Positions 52,959-61,532 are shown, numbered from the stretch's first letter. The stretch is DNA of 64,000 nucleotides from Stigmatella ashevillena (GCF_028368975.1 NZ_JAQNDM010000002.1:496001-560000); one strand, 5' to 3'. The notes: a model not told the origin generated them from the sequence alone. Numbers and translations are program-made.

Positions 52959-53563
52959 TCGACTGGGATGACGGCCGGCGAGTCACCGTCGAGCAGAAGC
53001 TGGGGGACTTGGGTGAAAGCGGTCACAGGCCCACTTCCCAGGGGCCGGTCGAATACCCAGACCAGATCATAACGCGCGCCGGGCCACTTCCCTGGCAACT
53101 GAATGCCTTGCGTCAAAGTCTGGCGAAGAATCTCTTGGCCAATCGCAGGGATGTCCTCATGCTGCCAGCAGATCAGGACAACGCCAGAGGCCTTTAATGC
53201 GTGGCTGACCATCTTCTTGTAATCAGTCTTGAGATGGTCAGCAGAAATGGAGACATTGAGCTTTCGCGACAGTACCGAGAGCGTCTCGTAGGGTCTGCGG
53301 CTCGGCTGGTCATCCTCCTGGTGCGTGGGGGAAGAGCCCGGATTGGCCGCGAACAGAAAGCCCGGGCAGGCAAGGCTGGGAGCCTGAAGCTCGCCTCTCG
53401 AGGGCGCAAAGAGCGTCGTGAGTGCGCCGGCACGCGCCCATCCCAGGGTGACCAGCGAGCTGGGGTCGGAGCTCCCCGCTGGGTTGACGCCTGCGTAGTC
53501 CTGACCAGCGTAGGTCCCTGGCTTTTCAGCGTGACGAATCACCATGATCTTCGTTGCGCTCAT
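52952..53563 (-). CDS. Histidine phosphatase superfamily protein
   Basis: A 203-residue protein. The nucleophile motif KIMVIRHAEKPGTY (RHG type, here RHAEKPG) starts the fold, and the second catalytic His is likely in GVVLICWQHEDIPAIGQEI near residue 135. This arrangement fits small branch-1 phosphatases related to phosphoglycerate-mutase-like and SixA-like enzymes; substrates vary from sugar phosphates to phosphohistidine. The start at 53563 has GGAG 12 bases upstream and puts the motif at residue 8. No signal peptide is visible. Confidence 0.82.
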   Translation of the reverse strand: MSATKIMVIRHAEKPGTYAGQDYAGVNPAGSSDPSSLVTLGWARAGALTTLFAPSRGELQAPSLACPGFLFAANPGSSPTHQEDDQPSRRPYETLSVLSRKLNVSISADHLKTDYKKMVSHALKASGVVLICWQHEDIPAIGQEILRQTLTQGIQLPGKWPGARYDLVWVFDRPLGSGPVTAFTQVPQLLLDGDSPAVIPVDQ

Positions 53564-53631
53564 ATGGATGAGGTTCTCCTGGCGGCGGCCAATGACCGGG
53601 GGCAAAAAAGAGGCTATCGAGGTCAATCACA

Positions 53632-54603
53632 ATGAGCAACACGATGACAGAGCCAACGCCGCCCCCGTTCGAGCCCGAACTCGCCGCCATTCTTCCGGAG
53701 TTCGCCCCCTTCGCACCCGTCAAGATGACGGCCGATCAGATCGAAAAATATCGCGCCATGCCTGCGCCTTCGATTGCCGATCAGATTGGCGACCGGCCGG
53801 TCCAGTGCGTCGACTTCACCATCCCCGGCTACCAAGGGGTGGACATGGTCGTCTCGGTGATCTCTCGGAAGGACCATGCCAAGCCGGGGCCTGGGATCTA
53901 CCACATCCACGGCGGTGGGATGGTCATGGCCGACCGCTTCGCAGGCGCCTTCGACTTGGTGGCGTGGGCCATGAAGTTCGACGCGGTGTGCGTCACGGTC
54001 GAATACCGGCGGGCACCCGAGAACCCCGATCCGATCCCAGTCGAGGACTGCTACGCGGGACTCAAGTGGATGGCCGCACATGCGGAGAAGCTGTTGATCA
54101 ACCCGGAGCGGATCCTCATCTTCGGTGGAAGCTGCGGGGGCGGCCTGTCGGCTGGGACGACCCTGTTGGCGCGTGATCGTCAGGGGCCGAAGCTGTTCGG
54201 ACAACTCCTCCAGTGCCCGATGATCGACGATCGGAACCAAACCGTCTCGTCGCACCAGTTCCAGGGGATCGGCATCTGGGATCGCGTCAGCAACCTGACC
54301 GGCTGGACTGCCCTGCTCGGAGACCGGCGCGGAACGGACGACGTGTCGATCTATGCGGCCCCCGCTCGCGCGCTCGATCTGAGCGGCCTGCCGCCCACGT
54401 TCATCGACGTGGGGTCGGCTGAAGTCTTCCGCGACGAAGCCGTTGCCTACGCGAGCGCGATCTGGGCGGCAGGCGGCGACGCGGAACTCCACGTCTGGGG
54501 CGGCGCGTTCCACGGCTTCAGCCAGATGGCGCCGGGTGCCGCCCTCTCCCGAGCCGCGAACACGGCTCGAGAGGCATGGCTCGAACGGCTCCTGTCTCGG
54601 TAA
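53632..54603 (+). CDS. Alpha/beta hydrolase of the hormone-sensitive-lipase family
   Basis: A 323-residue esterase. The oxyanion motif is YHIHGGGMVMADRF, the nucleophile elbow is IFGGSCGGGLSAGT (the usual form is GDSAGG; here GGSCGG keeps the Ser), the acid is in FIDVGSAEVFRDE, and the His is in WGGAFHGFSQM. Such enzymes hydrolyse short acyl esters, carbamates or lactones. No signal peptide, so it is cytosolic. It starts 68 bases from the divergent phosphatase gene. The substrate is unknown. Confidence 0.88.
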   Translation: MSNTMTEPTPPPFEPELAAILPEFAPFAPVKMTADQIEKYRAMPAPSIADQIGDRPVQCVDFTIPGYQGVDMVVSVISRKDHAKPGPGIYHIHGGGMVMADRFAGAFDLVAWAMKFDAVCVTVEYRRAPENPDPIPVEDCYAGLKWMAAHAEKLLINPERILIFGGSCGGGLSAGTTLLARDRQGPKLFGQLLQCPMIDDRNQTVSSHQFQGIGIWDRVSNLTGWTALLGDRRGTDDVSIYAAPARALDLSGLPPTFIDVGSAEVFRDEAVAYASAIWAAGGDAELHVWGGAFHGFSQMAPGAALSRAANTAREAWLERLLSR

Positions 54604-54637
54604 AGGCCGCCTCAAGCGCTCCTTCGGGTGTAGGCCC

Positions 54638-54726
54638 CCACAGTTTGAGGGGTTGCCTCCTCAGGCGAATTTCAGCAAGTCCTCGAAATCATGTGATTTC
54701 CTGGTTGGCATCATCATTGCCTTTCC
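54638..54726 (+). repeat. Second copy of the 89-bp diverged direct repeat
   Basis: Matches 52381-52469 at 68 of 89 positions. The stem-loop is kept as TTGCCT-CCTC-AGGCGA, with a paired change relative to the first copy (C-G to T-A and T-A to T-G). Its end holds the sigma-54-like promoter of the following lipoprotein gene. Confidence 0.65.
54706..54721 (+). promoter_or_regulatory. Sigma-54-type promoter of the esterase lipoprotein gene
   Basis: TGGCATC-ATCA-TTGCC matches the -24/-12 consensus TGGCACR-N4-TTGCW with GG and GC at the right spacing. Transcription would start near 54732, giving a 25-base leader with GAGGAG (54743-54748) before the ATG at 54757. An enhancer-binding activator would be required; none is encoded nearby. 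Confidence 0.6.
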
Positions 54727-54756
54727 ATGACGACTCCACCTTGAGGAGTCACGCGG

Positions 54757-56433
54757 ATGAATCAGAGACCCTGGAAGAAGCTCCAGCCCCTGTGGCTGGC
54801 GAGCCTGCTGGTCAGCTGCACGGACCCAAGTGAGGTTGGCCTGGCGGACACGCACGCCCAGACGCACGCACTGGTGGTGGCGAGCGTGAAGGTTCCCATC
54901 ACCGCGTCGATGGTGAAGGTGGATGCCACCCGTCCGGCGATAGGCAACCACGCGGCGCTCTACGACGAGCAAGACGCCATCGGCGACCCGCGCGGCGGCA
55001 CGGGCGCCAAGCCCGTCACGACCTGGGGCAACGTGGTCTACTCGCCCAGCGACTACCCGATGGGCTTCTTCATTGACCTCGGTCAGGCCTACGACGTGAC
55101 GGAGGTGGGCGTCTTCGACACCTACGACACGGGGGACATCACCTTTGACGTCGGAGAGCCCGGGGCCTGGACTCCCGCGGTCACCTTCAGCACCAACCTG
55201 TGGGAGAAGTGGAAGCTCTTTCCAGTCAACCAGCGCACGCGCTACCTCCACTTCACCCGCACGCTCTATGCGAGCGTGAACGAGCTCGTCGTCTATGGCA
55301 GCCCGGTGGATCCAAGCGGTCCCTCGAATGTGCCGCCGACCGTCTCCGCAGGCTCGGCCCAAACCGTGGCGCTGCCCACATCGACGGCGACGTTGGCTGG
55401 GACCGCGAGCGACTCCGACGGGACCGTCGTGTCACGACAGTGGACGCAGACCACAGGGCCCAATACGGCGGTGCTCACGAATGCCACGGCGCTCACCACG
55501 ACGGCTTCAGGGCTCGTGGTGGGGACATATACATTCCAGCTCACCGTGACGGATGACGACGGGGCCAGCGCCTCGTCGCAGACGAAGGTGACGGTGAACC
55601 CGGCGCCGACAGGTCGTGGCACCACGACCGAGGTCTACAAGTCCGCTTCGACACCGGGGAACTACGGCTACGTGGTCTATCTTCCGCCGGGCTACACCGA
55701 GGGCTCGAACTGGCCCGTCGTGTTCTTCCTGCACGGGATGGGGCAGCGCGGCAACGGAGGGACCACGGAGCTCAAGCGCGTCCGGGAGCTGGGCCCACAG
55801 CGCTATATCGATCAACAGGGGAAGGACTACCCCTTCGTCCTCATCTCGCCGCAGGCAGGCCCTTCCAGCACCTGGAGCCCCTACGAGGCGGAGTACTACC
55901 TGAACCCCTTCCTCAACCACATCCTGGCGACCTACAAGGTCGATCCACGCCGGGTCTACATGACTGGGCTCAGCTTGGGCGGGGGTGGCGCCTTCTCCTA
56001 TTCGATGGTCTATCCCTCCAAACTCGCGGGCATCGTCGCCGTGTGTCCCACGTCGTGGCCGGGGAACCCCAGCTATGCGAATGGAATGATCGCGGCGGGG
56101 CTTCCGATCTGGGCGGCTCAAGCCGTGAACGATGAGCAGTACAGCTACATGGCGACCGTCGCTTGGTTCGACCAGTTCGGGCAGGCGATGGGGGCGACGG
56201 GCGGCATGCTGTCCACGTACACCTCTCCCCACGAGAAACAGACCGCCTTCTTCCGTCCGGCGACGGGACGCTGGGAGTGGATCAGCGGACAGACTTCGAC
56301 GGATCCGACGGGCGCCGGCCCTGCGCGCCCGGTGCTCTTCACCCTCTATGACACGGGCGGCCACGGTATCTGGGACAAGGTCTACCAAGACCCCAAGGTA
56401 TGGGACTGGCTGCTCGCACAGCAGCGGCCCTGA
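54757..56433 (+). CDS. Secreted multidomain esterase lipoprotein
   Basis: A 558-residue lipoprotein (signal PLWLASLLVSCTD, lipid Cys at about residue 21). Domains in order: a discoidin/F5-8C-like carbohydrate-binding region (about 45-185, WGNVVYSPSDYPMGFFIDLG), a PKD/REJ-like beta sandwich (about 190-285, NVPPTVSAGSAQTVALPTS, DSDGTVVSRQWTQTTGP), and an alpha/beta hydrolase of the PHB-depolymerase/feruloyl-esterase type (NYGYVVYLPPGY, VVFFLHGMGQRG, nucleophile in MTGLSLGGGGAFSYS, His in TGGHGIWDKVY). It probably attacks polymer esters at the cell surface. A sigma-54-type promoter precedes it, suggesting starvation or development control. Confidence 0.88.
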   Translation: MNQRPWKKLQPLWLASLLVSCTDPSEVGLADTHAQTHALVVASVKVPITASMVKVDATRPAIGNHAALYDEQDAIGDPRGGTGAKPVTTWGNVVYSPSDYPMGFFIDLGQAYDVTEVGVFDTYDTGDITFDVGEPGAWTPAVTFSTNLWEKWKLFPVNQRTRYLHFTRTLYASVNELVVYGSPVDPSGPSNVPPTVSAGSAQTVALPTSTATLAGTASDSDGTVVSRQWTQTTGPNTAVLTNATALTTTASGLVVGTYTFQLTVTDDDGASASSQTKVTVNPAPTGRGTTTEVYKSASTPGNYGYVVYLPPGYTEGSNWPVVFFLHGMGQRGNGGTTELKRVRELGPQRYIDQQGKDYPFVLISPQAGPSSTWSPYEAEYYLNPFLNHILATYKVDPRRVYMTGLSLGGGGAFSYSMVYPSKLAGIVAVCPTSWPGNPSYANGMIAAGLPIWAAQAVNDEQYSYMATVAWFDQFGQAMGATGGMLSTYTSPHEKQTAFFRPATGRWEWISGQTSTDPTGAGPARPVLFTLYDTGGHGIWDKVYQDPKVWDWLLAQQRP

Positions 56434-56447
56434 GGCCCCTGCTCACG

Positions 56448-56978
56448 CTAGTTGCCCAGGATTCCACCGAGCATGCCACCCAGTCCCCCACCGCCCTGGC
56501 CGCTGCTGCCGGAGCCGCCGCCCGTGAGCAGGGGCACCACGGCGAGGATCTTCCCCACGAGGCCCGGGTCCAGCCGGGACTTGAGGAAGTTCAGGAGGAG
56601 GGGCGCCACCAGGGTGGCCTTGCCCGCGTCCAGGTTGAACCGCTGAAGGATGGCCACGACGCCGACCAACTCACCCGCGTGGGCTGCCGCGCCGCCCAGG
56701 GCGCCCATCAGCCCGCCCCCGGCGCCCCCCGCGCCGCCCATGAGGCCGCCCAGGGCGCCCATCAGTCCGCCCCCGCTGTCGGTCGCGGGAGCCTGAGCCT
56801 GGGCCGCCTGCGTCCAGCCCTGCAGCTCCGGGATGGCCTGGTCCATCTGCCGCGCCGCGTCCGGGCCCACTTTCTCCTGCACCGTGCCCTGCACCATCTT
56901 CAGGAGGGAGCCCGCAAGCCCCTGCGCCTGCGTGCCATCCACTCCGAGCTGCTGCGAAAGCTGTCCGATGAGGTCCAT
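56448..56978 (-). CDS. DUF2780-like helical protein with Gly-rich segments
   Basis: A 176-residue protein. The start MDLIGQLSQQLGVDGTQAQG and IPELQGWTQAA match the DUF2780 pattern; a Gly-rich stretch (about 70-100) separates it from the second half (FNLDAGKATLVAPLLLNFLK, GLVGKILAVVPLL), and another Gly-rich end follows. No signal peptide is seen. The start at 56978 has AAGGAG at the right distance. Function unknown. Confidence 0.8.
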   Translation of the reverse strand: MDLIGQLSQQLGVDGTQAQGLAGSLLKMVQGTVQEKVGPDAARQMDQAIPELQGWTQAAQAQAPATDSGGGLMGALGGLMGGAGGAGGGLMGALGGAAAHAGELVGVVAILQRFNLDAGKATLVAPLLLNFLKSRLDPGLVGKILAVVPLLTGGGSGSSGQGGGGLGGMLGGILGN

Positions 56979-56994
56979 GTCGTGCTCCTTCAGG

Positions 56995-57063
56995 TGTCGA
57001 GCCTGCATCGTACGAAGTCTTCGGGGACACACGCCAAACATGCTGCCCGTTGGAGTGTCCGCC
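56995..57063 (-). pseudogene. Relic of a paralogue of the lipoprotein at 15952-16269
   Basis: On the minus strand this stretch encodes GGHSNGQHVWRVSPKTSYDA followed by GST, which matches GGYANELHVWCVSPTDSYDA and GST of the intact lipoprotein at 15952-16269 in 16 of 23 residues. The conserved Cys is Arg here, no start or signal is attached, and it runs straight into the ribosome site of the next gene. It looks like the remaining piece of a decayed family member. Confidence 0.55.
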
Positions 57064-57097
57064 AGCGTGCTTCGACAAGGAATCTGGGCTGTTCCGG

Positions 57098-57343
57098 TCA
57101 GCCGCAATACCCCGTGGTGATGCACCAGTCGACGCACTCGCCAATGCAATCCGCGTTGGAGCTGCCTCCACACTCGGAACGGCAATAGCTTGCACACCGG
57201 CAACTGGTTGCGCTCTGCGTTGAAGACGCTTCTCCCACCGCTTCGTTCGCAGTGCTGCCGGTATCCTCCGCGGGGTTCCCACATGCGACTGTCAGCATCA
57301 GGGTGAGCGTTGCCAGAACGGAAACAGCATTTCGTATTGTCAC
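57098..57343 (-). CDS. Small Cys-rich lipoprotein
   Basis: An 81-residue lipoprotein that starts with GTG at 57343, with AAAGGAG 9 bases upstream. The signal (NAVSVLATLTLMLTVACGNP) is followed by a Ser/Thr/Glu-rich linker and a compact C-terminal domain with eight cysteines (CRCASYCRSECGG, then CIGECVDWCITTGYC), probably knotted by four disulfides. The size and pattern resemble small secreted peptides of predatory bacteria. Function unknown. Confidence 0.75.
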   Translation of the reverse strand: MTIRNAVSVLATLTLMLTVACGNPAEDTGSTANEAVGEASSTQSATSCRCASYCRSECGGSSNADCIGECVDWCITTGYCG

Positions 57344-57438
57344 GTTGATGACTCCTTTGGGTGAGTGCACGGGCTCGTGCGCTCCAAGCTTTACATCAGA
57401 GGCCACCTTGCTAAACCGGTAAAACCCCAATACACCGT

Positions 57439-57444
57439 TATAAT
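57439..57444 (+). promoter_or_regulatory. Perfect -10 hexamer TATAAT
   Basis: TATAAT directly precedes an ATG at 57445. If used, transcription would start near 57451, which makes the ATG at 57463 the real start of the next gene with a very short leader. No -35 at proper spacing is evident. Confidence 0.35.
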
Positions 57445-57462
57445 ATGGATCCGAACATGATC

Positions 57463-58548
57463 ATGAAAAAGCTTTCTGTCCCGGCGCTCTTCCTCGCGGC
57501 CGCTCTGGCCGGATGCGGCGCGGGAGTCGAGGGTGCTCACCCCTCGGACATTCCGACGACGGCGCGCGGCGCGGACGGACTGGAGCTGGCGACGAACTCG
57601 GGCGAGGTCCTGCCAGCGCCTTCCGCCTCCGCTTCGAGCTGCACGCCGCTGTGCAGTGGGAGCTGCACGCCGGTTCAACTCGCGCAAGCCTCCGGTCTCG
57701 ATCAGCCCATCCTTCCTTTTGGCGAGAACGTGTACTTCTCCGGGGCCATCACGTACGAGGCCAGCTACAGCTTCTTCGGCCGAGCCTCCAAGCGCGGTGG
57801 CTCAAGCCTCCTGCTCGAACAGAACCTCCAGCGCCCGCCCGTGTTCTTTTCGAATGAAACCTCCGCCTACGCCGTCGTCAGATACCCGAAAAGCCCGGCG
57901 TTCAGCTACCTGAACGAGATCGGGCCCGACGGACGCATCACCCCGGTGCCGGGCATCGACAACTCCCGCTCCCTCTCCATCACCGCCGTGGACTCGACGA
58001 ACCTCTACTCGTTGACGCTCGGTGACAGGAGCGTCTGGTCGGCGCCGCTCACGGGAGGCACGTGGACCCAGGTCACCCGGCCGATTTCAACCGGGGCAGG
58101 CAGGAGCGTGCGCGCGGACAGCACCAGCGTGTACATCGTGATCGACGACGTGGCGAAGAACCAGTCCACCGTGTGGAAGGCCCCGAAGCAAAGCCTGGCG
58201 ACGGCCACGAAGCTCGTCACCATCCCGGGCAGCATCGTGTCGCTCACCCTGGACGAAACGCACCTCTACTTCGCCGACCGCACGGGAAACATTTTCAGGG
58301 CGTCCAAGAGCGGCGGTGCCGCCACCGGGCTCGCGACCACCGCGGCCGAGTTGTCCATCGCCGTCGATGCGGAGCGCTACTACTGGTTCAATGGTGCGGC
58401 CCTGACGGCCACGTGCAAGAACGGCGGCGGTTCCCAGGTGCTGGCCACCGTTTCGCCCCCTCGGACGAGCACTCCCGGAATCATCTCGGTGGATGCAGAG
58501 GGCGTCTACTGGCGCAACTCCAGCCAGGTCTGGAAGATCGCGAAGTAG
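57463..58548 (+). CDS. Lipoprotein with beta-propeller-like repeats
   Basis: A 361-residue lipoprotein: signal KKLSVPALFLAAALAGCGAG with the lipid Cys at about residue 18. A Cys-containing linker (SCTPLCSGSCTPVQLA) is followed by repeated units typical of myxobacterial surface beta-propellers (TAVDSTNLYSLTLGD, RADSTSVYIVIDDVA, TLDETHLYFADRTGNIFRAS, AVDAERYYWFNGA, SVDAEGVYWRNSSQVWKI). Probably a binding protein. ATGs at 57445 and 57457 are in frame; 57463 gives the best signal peptide and fits the -10 element just upstream. Confidence 0.8.
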   Translation: MKKLSVPALFLAAALAGCGAGVEGAHPSDIPTTARGADGLELATNSGEVLPAPSASASSCTPLCSGSCTPVQLAQASGLDQPILPFGENVYFSGAITYEASYSFFGRASKRGGSSLLLEQNLQRPPVFFSNETSAYAVVRYPKSPAFSYLNEIGPDGRITPVPGIDNSRSLSITAVDSTNLYSLTLGDRSVWSAPLTGGTWTQVTRPISTGAGRSVRADSTSVYIVIDDVAKNQSTVWKAPKQSLATATKLVTIPGSIVSLTLDETHLYFADRTGNIFRASKSGGAATGLATTAAELSIAVDAERYYWFNGAALTATCKNGGGSQVLATVSPPRTSTPGIISVDAEGVYWRNSSQVWKIAK

Positions 58549-58551
58549 GGC

Positions 58552-59172
58552 TCACGGCACGCGTCGCGCGCGGATCACAGCATCGACGCCCGTCCCCGCG
58601 ATGGCGCGCGGCCGTTCCTCCGCCACGGCGAACTCCCACGCACGCGGCTCGAGCGCGGCAACCGCGCTCTCCACGGAGATCTGCACCTGCCCCGCCGCGG
58701 CGGTCGGTTTTCCGGTCGCAGGATCCATCGGGCGGTGGCCGAGCATGAACAGCGTTCCGCCCGGCGCGACGCCGCTCGCCATGCGCTGGACCATTGCCTC
58801 CGCCGAACCTGCAACGTGGACGTAGAGGCACACCAGGAGGTCGAAAGCGTCGGGCGGCGGCGTCCAGGTCGAGAGATCTCCTTCGACCCATGAGATGCGC
58901 GCGGCGATCTCGGACCCGAGGGCCTCCGCCGTCGAACGAGCATGCGCGAGCGCGCTCGCGGAGAAGTCCACCGCCGTGACCTTCCACCCGTGCGCAGCCA
59001 GCCACAGCGTCTCTGCCCCATGGCCACAGCCCGCGTCGAGCGCATGGCCCGGAGGAAGGCTGGCGACCTCTGCGATCAGCTCCGCGTTCGGCGGACGCCG
59101 CGCGACCTTGTCCGGATGATCTCGCAGCGTCTTTGCCCAGAGCTGTTCCCAATACGCACGGTCATAGGACAT
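58552..59172 (-). CDS. Class I SAM-dependent methyltransferase
   Basis: A 206-residue methyltransferase. SYDRAYWEQLWAKTLRD at the N-terminus is followed by motif I, ALDAGCGHGAETLWLAAHG, motif II VTAVDFSASALAHA, SWVEGDLSTWTPP, and GVAPGGTLFMLGHRP. This resembles tellurite-resistance/thiopurine-type small methyltransferases. The start at 59172 is chosen because the conserved YWE region begins there. Substrate unknown. Confidence 0.88.
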   Translation of the reverse strand: MSYDRAYWEQLWAKTLRDHPDKVARRPPNAELIAEVASLPPGHALDAGCGHGAETLWLAAHGWKVTAVDFSASALAHARSTAEALGSEIAARISWVEGDLSTWTPPPDAFDLLVCLYVHVAGSAEAMVQRMASGVAPGGTLFMLGHRPMDPATGKPTAAAGQVQISVESAVAALEPRAWEFAVAEERPRAIAGTGVDAVIRARRVP

Positions 59173-59228
59173 GCGCGTCAGGTTAGGCCGCCGTGCCGCC
59201 GCGTCAAACACCCGCGTTCGCCCGTCGT

Positions 59229-60023
59229 TCAGCTCGTGCGCTTCCGGGCAGACGCCTTCTTTGGCGCGCCCTTCTTCCTCTCCGGAGCCGGCTTCTTCTT
59301 CGCGGTTGCCGCCTCCATCTTCTTCCGCGCCTCGGTCTTCTCGCCTTTCCGCAGCGCGAGGACCGCGGCAATCCACTCCGGCGCGTAGCTCGACGTGCAG
59401 CCCTTCGGGATGGGCCTCGGGTCCCAGCGGCCCAGGCGTTCACCGATGGCGATGGCCTCTTTCCGGTAGCCCGGGAGGTGGAGGCCGATCCAGACGAGGC
59501 AGTAGTTGATGCCTTCCTTCACCCGGTGCGGAGCCTCCGGCAGCTCTCGCTCGATGCGCACGAGCGTCGCTTTGACGTCGAGGTCCTTGGCCAGTCCGGC
59601 CGCGATCCGGCCGGCGAGGAGCTTCCAACCGGCGCGCCGCGGCAGCTCCTTGTTGCCGTCCATCCAGCGCCCCTGGAGGGCTTCGGCGACCGGCGCCTTC
59701 ACGAGCACGCGCCCGACCAGCTCATCCACCAGCAAAGACAGCGTGAGCGGCTCGAGCAGCTTGCGCGCCTCCTTCTCCGTGAGCGCGCTCGGGTCGAGCA
59801 GCATGCAGGAGAGGATGCGGGCCTCGTGGTTTCCGGTGGCCCATAGCTCCAGGCCCAGCGCGTGGTTCTGTCCCAGCGCCCCCGCGAGCGCACGGATCTT
59901 CCCCATCAGCACTCCGAACACGTTGTCCCCGGCACCGTCGCGCACGTACCGCTCGCGCACCTTCGGGTCGCCGTGCACCTCGAGTTCCTTCATCACCTGG
60001 GACAGCGTCATCTGCTTCGCCAC
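59229..60023 (-). CDS. DNA alkylation repair protein (AlkD-like)
   Basis: A 264-residue protein of the AlkD HEAT-like superfamily, whose founding members excise positively charged alkylated bases. Typical parts are HGDPKVRERYVRDGAGDNVF and GVLMGKIRALA, LGLELWATGNHEARILSCML and GINYCLVWIG. The last 45 residues are a Lys/Ala-rich tail that could bind DNA. It starts with GTG at 60023 and has an excellent AAGGAGG upstream. Confidence 0.88.
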   Translation of the reverse strand: MAKQMTLSQVMKELEVHGDPKVRERYVRDGAGDNVFGVLMGKIRALAGALGQNHALGLELWATGNHEARILSCMLLDPSALTEKEARKLLEPLTLSLLVDELVGRVLVKAPVAEALQGRWMDGNKELPRRAGWKLLAGRIAAGLAKDLDVKATLVRIERELPEAPHRVKEGINYCLVWIGLHLPGYRKEAIAIGERLGRWDPRPIPKGCTSSYAPEWIAAVLALRKGEKTEARKKMEAATAKKKPAPERKKGAPKKASARKRTS

Positions 60024-60171
60024 CTGCGCCTCCTTCTTGAAATCTCAGCCCGCCCGTTGGGCGGCAGGACCGGACGATCCGCCGACGCCGCCGGAAGACA
60101 CGCCCTCCCGGCGCCATCGCACCGACCGTTCGGTTTCTCCCATGGAGTCAACGATCCAAGGGAGGACGGAC

Positions 60172-60511
60172 ATGGCTTACGACGCGGTCATCGTAGGCGG
60201 CGGCCCTGCGGGACTCAACGCCGCGCTGTATCTGGGACGCGCAGCAACGCGGCCGCAGCGCACATGCACGGCTTCGGCTCGCGCGACGACATTCCGCCAC
60301 CAGCGTTCCGACGCATCAGCCGCGAGCAGTTCCACCGCTACCCAAACGTGGAGGTGCGCAACACGCGGGTGGGTTCGGTGGAACCGCACGAAGAGGCCTT
60401 CCGCGTGGCGCTGGGCGACGGGACCACGGTGGCCGCCCGCCGCATCCTCCTGGCGGTGGGCATGGTGGACGTCTTGATGGATATTCCCGGCTGCCGGGAG
60501 CGTTGGGGCAC
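60172..60511 (+). pseudogene. Broken thioredoxin-reductase-like FAD oxidoreductase
   Basis: The start is intact (GGGAGG before ATG 60172) and encodes AYDAVIVGGGPAGLNAALYL, the FAD loop of small pyridine-nucleotide oxidoreductases. Near 60243 the frame changes and some codons are missing; the second frame continues with HMHGFGSRDDIPPPAFRRIS and RRILLAVGMVDVLMDIPGC, and stops matching after ERWG at about 60511, where transposase debris begins. At least one internal deletion and a 3' truncation make it non-functional. Confidence 0.75.
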
Positions 60512-60781
60512 CATATCCTCCGCACCAAAAAGCAGCTCGTTCGTCTGGTCATGCAACGCTGGAGGATCGAGCGCGTTTATGAAGACCTCAAAGTGGATAA
60601 CCACCGGTGTCGGAAGAGCGAAGGTCTTCATCATCCGGTTGAAGCGCTCTCAGTCCATTCCTCGCTGGGACCGCTGCGCCAGCCACCTGCGCCGGCTCTT
60701 GTGCCGACGGGACAAGTCGCCGCGTACAGCGTGCCGCTCGTCGGGGGCGCATTCATCTGGGGCGGAAAGGTGTACCGCTAG
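60512..60781 (+). mobile_element. Degenerate transposase remnant (IS4/IS701-like C-terminus)
   Basis: The frame encodes KKQLVRLVMQRWRIERVYED followed by LK, matching the region around the catalytic Glu of IS4/IS701-type transposases (xxRWRIERDYQELK). After that the sequence loses similarity except for a GLHH motif. Only this short C-terminal piece remains; it marks the event that truncated the oxidoreductase gene. Confidence 0.6.
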
Positions 60782-60830
60782 CAGCGCGCAGCGCGCCTTT
60801 AGGGGACTTCACCGCGAGTCCTTCGCCACG

Positions 60831-61532
60831 ATGGACCCGAGCCCGGGAGAGAGGGAGGACCCGAGCCCGAGACTCGCCAATCTTCAGCGCGCGGCGCTGT
60901 ACCCCTGGACGGACGACGGTCATTGCGTAGTGCGAGAAGCCTCCAACGAATGGCCGATCCTTGCGGAGAGATGCTTTCACGCTCTCGATCGCGACAGGGT
61001 CAGGTTTCGCGATGTGACGCGAAAATGTGCTGTCGCTTCGGCGCCTGCGGCTGCAGCAGTTCCCGCAGCCGTGGCCCTCTGTATCTTTGCGTCACCGGCA
61101 GTCGTAACTGGAGCAGTGGTTGTGATTGGCGCGGTGGTGGTTGCCGCCGCCATCCAAGAGGGGATTAATACTTATCAACGCAACGCAGCCCGTGAGCGTG
61201 CGAAGCCCAAGACTCAAACACGACCATCCAGTCAGCAAGAACCCGTGACGAAGAAAGAGCCCAAGCCGGAAGGGTTGGGTCGGGACTGGCTACCACCCGC
61301 ATCATCCGATCCTACGGAGCGCCCTGAGTGCAAGCCCATCCCGGTGCGGCACGCGGGCGAAGATATTCCGCATAACGAGTGCGCCGATAAGTTTCCGCCC
61401 AACCGTTATCCCGGCATGGACATATTCGTGGCCGGGCAGACGCAGTGCCAAGCTTGCTTTGACGTGTGCTGGAAGACGGGGCAATGGCTCGCCGAGATTG
61501 AAGGGGACCCTTGCCTCGGAGGCCCGCAGTGA
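60831..61532 (+). CDS. SitA-like polymorphic toxin, signal region missing
   Basis: A 233-residue protein. AALYPWTDDGHCVVREASNE, ERCFHALDRDRVRFRDVTR and the hydrophobic stretch at about 82-110 (VTGAVVVIGAVVVAAAIQEG) match the shared front part of myxobacterial polymorphic toxins resembling SitA proteins, which are passed between cells by outer-membrane exchange. The C-terminal part (PECKPIPVRHAGEDIPHNEC, ADKFPPNRYPGMDIFV) resembles the DUF6310-type domain seen in such toxins; both matches are from memory. Full-length relatives are lipoproteins; here no signal or lipobox precedes the ATG, and transposase debris ends 50 bases upstream, so the front may be lost. Confidence 0.6.
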   Translation: MDPSPGEREDPSPRLANLQRAALYPWTDDGHCVVREASNEWPILAERCFHALDRDRVRFRDVTRKCAVASAPAAAAVPAAVALCIFASPAVVTGAVVVIGAVVVAAAIQEGINTYQRNAARERAKPKTQTRPSSQQEPVTKKEPKPEGLGRDWLPPASSDPTERPECKPIPVRHAGEDIPHNECADKFPPNRYPGMDIFVAGQTQCQACFDVCWKTGQWLAEIEGDPCLGGPQ

